Assembly: GCA_031257715.1 (NCBI GenBank)
Contig: JAIROE010000040.1
Coordinates: 1-8,246, forward strand
Direction of reading: 5' to 3'
Origin: Treponema sp.
Lineage (GTDB): Bacteria; Spirochaetota; Spirochaetia; Treponematales; Breznakiellaceae
Length of the DNA stretch: 8,246 nt
Each line of letters opens with the position of its first letter. The first letter of the stretch is position 1. Position numbers and translations under genes: made by a program. This document shows, piece by piece, positions 6,122-8,246 of the stretch. The notes under the pieces were generated by a model. That model was given only the letters and a program-made list of their open reading frames with translations, had not been told where the DNA came from and did not search any database.

Positions 6122-6150
6122 TTGTTCGATAAGCTTTAGTTATCGAACAA
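6122..6150. repeat. Intergenic hairpin between the DUF1566 gene and the LRR gene
   Basis: TTGTTCGATAA (6122-6132) and TTATCGAACAA (6140-6150) are perfect 11-bp inverted copies around a 7-nt loop. The hairpin begins 9 nt after the stop of the upstream gene and ends 26 nt before the LRR start. No U-run follows on the minus strand, so complete termination is unlikely. A partial terminator, an mRNA-end stabiliser or an operator are all possible. Confidence 0.7.
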
Positions 6151-6159
6151 GTCCATTGT

Positions 6160-7179
6160 TTAGAAAGCTCTAATCGCCCGGACTTTGGCGGTATCGGCTC
6201 CGTAATTTTCCGTTGCCCGGCCGGATTTAAATTGAAAGGAACAGTGCATGTTGCTGTTGCCGGCGGTGGATGACCAGTAGGCCGTTTCCGCAAAATCCCC
6301 CAATCCCTTTGTTTTGAGGTTTTTATACATCAATTCCAGCTCGCCGGCGCTTGGAAGGAACCAGTCATTAACTCCCCCGTGTTCAAGTTCATCACAGTAC
6401 AGAACGGCGTTTCCCTTTATATTCTTCTTCTTCATGGCCTCCACGAGATATTGGGTATTCCTCTTCCCGGTTCCCACCGCGGGAGAAGTTTCGGCGCTAA
6501 TCCCCGTACCCCATTCACGGTTTGTTTCGGTCTGGACGGGAGCCGCTTCCAGATAGCGCCAGCCCCCCGATGCTCTCCCCTTGTCGTAAAAAACGATTCC
6601 CCCGGCGGGCCCCCGGTCGCCGATCCTGTAATCGCCTCCAGTGCGAACCGCGGGCGGCGATCCGGGCGGCGGCTGCCTTTGGGAAAGGAGAAAAGCGATC
6701 TGATCGTCGGCCCGTACCATCACCGAAGCGCTTGCTTCAATTACGGCGGTGGAAACGTTAACGGCCTGTACCCCGAGACGGTAATTGCCGCCCGTGCCGG
6801 TAAAAGAGCCCGTTATGATAAACCGGACGCCGAGCATCTTTCCTATGGCCTGGATCGATTTGTCACTGATTCCGCCGGAGAGCTGCAGTTCCTGTTCCTT
6901 TTTAATGGCGTCAACATTTTTTCTGTCGATCATCAGGAGCGTTTTTTTGTTGACCAGATACTCCGTCAAATCTTCTTCAATATGATTCGACAGAGGCCCG
7001 GAATCCGAATCAATCTTGAATACCGTCGCCGCCGCATTCCGGGGCAGGCCGGCCTCAATGGCGCTTCCCGCCTGCCGGATCGCCTCCGGGAGAGCGAGGG
7101 TCTGGGCAAAGACCCCGCCAATTCCCCAAAACAGCATCACCGCACCCCGTAAAGCCATGCACAGCGGTATTTTTTTCAT
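6160..7179 (-). CDS. Exported CsgG/LpoB-like protein with C-terminal DUF1566 (Lcl_C) domain
   Basis: This 339-residue protein opens with a signal peptide, MKKIPLCMALRGAVMLFWGI to about GVFA-Q, with signal peptidase I cleavage likely after residue 25. There is no lipobox. Residues ~31-165 resemble the CsgG/LpoB-like fold: LSNHIEEDLTEYLVNKKTLLM, DRKNVDAIKKEQELQLSGG, IGKMLGVRFIITGSF and a closing strand pair. A Pro-rich linker (~169-178) leads to a DUF1566/Lcl_C domain (~183-339) with YRIGDRGPAGGIVFYDKG, GGWRYLEAAP, NDWFLPSAGELELM, AYWSST and the C-terminal VRAIRAF. DUF1566 domains sit on exported proteins, some of them adhesins; no enzymatic role can be assigned. The ATG lies 7 nt after the stop of the upstream paralogue with no clear ribosome site, suggesting translational coupling. 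The longer frame to 7455 overlaps that paralogue and is rejected. The protein is probably periplasmic or surface-associated. Confidence 0.85.
   Translation of the reverse strand: MKKIPLCMALRGAVMLFWGIGGVFAQTLALPEAIRQAGSAIEAGLPRNAAATVFKIDSDSGPLSNHIEEDLTEYLVNKKTLLMIDRKNVDAIKKEQELQLSGGISDKSIQAIGKMLGVRFIITGSFTGTGGNYRLGVQAVNVSTAVIEASASVMVRADDQIAFLLSQRQPPPGSPPAVRTGGDYRIGDRGPAGGIVFYDKGRASGGWRYLEAAPVQTETNREWGTGISAETSPAVGTGKRNTQYLVEAMKKKNIKGNAVLYCDELEHGGVNDWFLPSAGELELMYKNLKTKGLGDFAETAYWSSTAGNSNMHCSFQFKSGRATENYGADTAKVRAIRAF
6581..6633 (-). repeat. Copy A of a 53-bp repeat shared by the tandem DUF1566 genes
   Basis: This stretch encodes the start of the DUF1566 domain, YRIGDRGPAGGIVFYDK, and matches 7677-7729 with about five mismatches by hand count. 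It marks the two genes as products of tandem duplication, or of gene conversion at this segment. Confidence 0.7.
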
Positions 7180-7186
7180 GCTTTGG

Positions 7187-8246
7187 CTAGAACGCCCTAA
7201 TCGGCCTGACCTGGAAGCTGGTATAATAACCGGCGGGGACCCCTCTTCTCCGGGCGTAATCTCCGTAAAAATCGTAGACCCACACCACGTATTCCCCCTG
7301 ATCATCAATATCGCCGGCCAGTGAAGAAGACCAATAAACGCGCATAAATTCAAAGTCGCCCAGGCCGTTTTGCCAGAGATTCTTTTCCATAAGTTCCAGT
7401 TCCTCAATGTCCGGCAGGAACCAGTCCTTAAAACCGTCATAGTCAAGGGATGCACAGTAAGGAGCCGCGTTGGTGGGGACCCCCATGCTGTCCCGGTAGT
7501 TCGCTTCTATCGCTTCAAGAAATTCCACAATGACGGCGGTATTTTTTTTGCCGCTCCCCATGGCGCTGGACAGGGGCAGTTTGTCCGAATTGTACTCGAC
7601 GGCGATCCAGTTCAGCGTTGTCTCAAGCTCCTTTGGCGCGGCTTCAAGATACCGCCATCCGTCGGTGACTTTTCCCTTGTCGTAGAACACTATCCCCCCG
7701 GCGGGCCCCCAGTCGCCGATCCTGTAATCAGGGCCGGATTTTTCCGTGGGTTCACGGCGGGCAGGAAGTTTAAGGCCCCCCGCGGTTTCCCGCTCCGCCG
7801 GTTTGTCTTTTTCCATCAGGAAACTGATCTGATTGTCCGCAAGAACCACCGCGGATGATTGGGTTTCGATAACCGCCGTAGTTACGTTGATGGTCCTTAC
7901 CCTGAAACGGAAAGTCCCCCCAAGGTTCGTGAAAGACCCCGACACAATATACTCGGCGCCGAGCATCTTTCCGATGGCCTGCATTGATTCATCGCTGACA
8001 TCCCCGGAAAGCTGGAAATTCATCTCTGAGCGGATCAGGTCCAGATTTTTTCGATCGGTAATGACCAGTTTCCTGCCGTTTACCAGTCTGCCGGTCAATT
8101 CCGCTATGATGTGATCCGCCAACGATTCCGAATCCGAATTGACATTGAGGACCGCCACCCTTGAGCCGCTTTGCAGAACGGATTCTATGTTTTGGGCGGC
8201 ATCCTGAACCGCCTTGTCCAGAGAAACAGAATCACCCGCGGACTCC
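7187..8246 (-). CDS. CsgG/LpoB-like + DUF1566 protein, tandem paralogue, partial (N-terminus beyond right edge)
   Basis: The frame stays open through position 8246, so the GTG at 8158 is an internal valine, not the start. At least 352 residues are visible; the signal peptide lies outside. The order matches the neighbour: a helix with LDKAVQDAAQNIE, the strand RVAVLNVNSDS, then LADHIIAELTGRLV, DRKNLDLIRSEMNFQLSGD, IGKMLGAEYIVSGSF, a Lys/Arg/Glu-rich linker, and the DUF1566 domain with YRIGDWGPAGGIVFYDKG, GWRYLEAAP, FKDWFLPDIEELELM, VYWSSS and terminal VRPIRAF. The two copies agree closely in framework segments. They differ most in length and composition between YWSS and VRxIRAF, where this copy is longer and rich in Tyr, Asp and Gly. 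It is probably the first of three co-transcribed genes. Its function is unknown; an envelope or binding role is inferred from the domains. Confidence 0.85.
   Translation of the reverse strand, partial: ESAGDSVSLDKAVQDAAQNIESVLQSGSRVAVLNVNSDSESLADHIIAELTGRLVNGRKLVITDRKNLDLIRSEMNFQLSGDVSDESMQAIGKMLGAEYIVSGSFTNLGGTFRFRVRTINVTTAVIETQSSAVVLADNQISFLMEKDKPAERETAGGLKLPARREPTEKSGPDYRIGDWGPAGGIVFYDKGKVTDGWRYLEAAPKELETTLNWIAVEYNSDKLPLSSAMGSGKKNTAVIVEFLEAIEANYRDSMGVPTNAAPYCASLDYDGFKDWFLPDIEELELMEKNLWQNGLGDFEFMRVYWSSSLAGDIDDQGEYVVWVYDFYGDYARRRGVPAGYYTSFQVRPIRAF
7677..7729 (-). repeat. Copy B of a 53-bp repeat shared by the tandem DUF1566 genes
   Basis: Partner of the stretch at 6581-6633, encoding YRIGDWGPAGGIVFYDK. 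Identity is high here and much lower in the C-terminal third of the genes, including third codon positions, so the conservation is uneven along the pair. Confidence 0.7.

Noticed and set aside
6095..6293. Upstream start at 6293 for the LRR protein
   Set aside because: It would overlap the end of the DUF1566 gene and bury the lipoprotein signal; AGGAG precedes the ATG at 6095.
6379..7152. Plus-strand open frame of 257 codons opposite the DUF1566 gene
   Set aside because: Antisense shadow of a gene with a signal peptide and two recognisable domains; its own translation has no family features.
7187..7340. Diversity-generating retroelement variable region at the C-terminus of the DUF1566 gene
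   Set aside because: Variable codons do not show the AAC-derived pattern (third bases are mixed), and no reverse transcriptase or template repeat is in the window. Absence of those genes outside the window is untested.
1..8246. CRISPR array, tRNA, rRNA, insertion sequence or phage genes
   Set aside because: No regularly spaced repeats, tRNA-like cloverleaf, rRNA core sequence or transposase/integrase motif was found by reading both strands.

Overview
The window looks like chromosomal DNA of a host-associated spirochaete, most likely a Treponema-type organism with moderate to high GC. This is inference from gene content: tandem exported proteins joining a CsgG/LpoB-like domain to a DUF1566 (Lcl_C) domain, a BspA-type leucine-rich-repeat lipoprotein, and a membrane-embedded spermidine-synthase-like protein are a combination familiar from treponemes. 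There is no rRNA, tRNA, CRISPR array, transposase or phage gene, so the species cannot be fixed.

Layout. (1) Positions 1-1714, minus strand: a membrane-anchored protein-L-isoaspartate methyltransferase-like gene, then a LysM protein that runs off the left edge. The LysM gene has its own promoter, overlapped by a perfect AT-rich palindrome that looks like an operator. (2) Positions 1715-1968: a divergent control region with a strong promoter for the methyltransferase gene, two overlapping perfect hairpins, and a weaker promoter for the rightward genes. (3) Positions 1969-4904, plus strand: a large polytopic membrane protein with a central spermidine-synthase-like Rossmann domain, broken into two overlapping reading frames by an apparent single-base loss, then a small stand-alone cyclic-nucleotide-binding-fold protein 3 nt downstream. 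(4) Positions 4905-4994: a convergent terminator region. (5) Positions 4995-8246, minus strand: a probable cell-envelope operon read from right to left. It holds a CsgG-like/DUF1566 protein (start beyond the right edge), a second tandem paralogue 7 nt later, and a BspA-like LRR lipoprotein after a 64-nt gap containing a hairpin.

How the genes may work together. The three minus-strand genes on the right all encode exported proteins and look like a surface or periplasmic module, of unknown ligand. The left pair, an isoaspartate methyltransferase followed by a LysM protein, recalls the pcm-nlpD order of Enterobacteria. The middle pair couples a membrane SpeE-like protein with degenerate catalytic motifs to a cNMP-fold protein lacking the usual phosphate-binding arginine. 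I see no clear novel defence or mobile system. The most checkable points are the split SpeE-like gene, the operator-like palindrome, the near-leaderless methyltransferase promoter with its double hairpin, and the tandem CsgG/DUF1566 pair.
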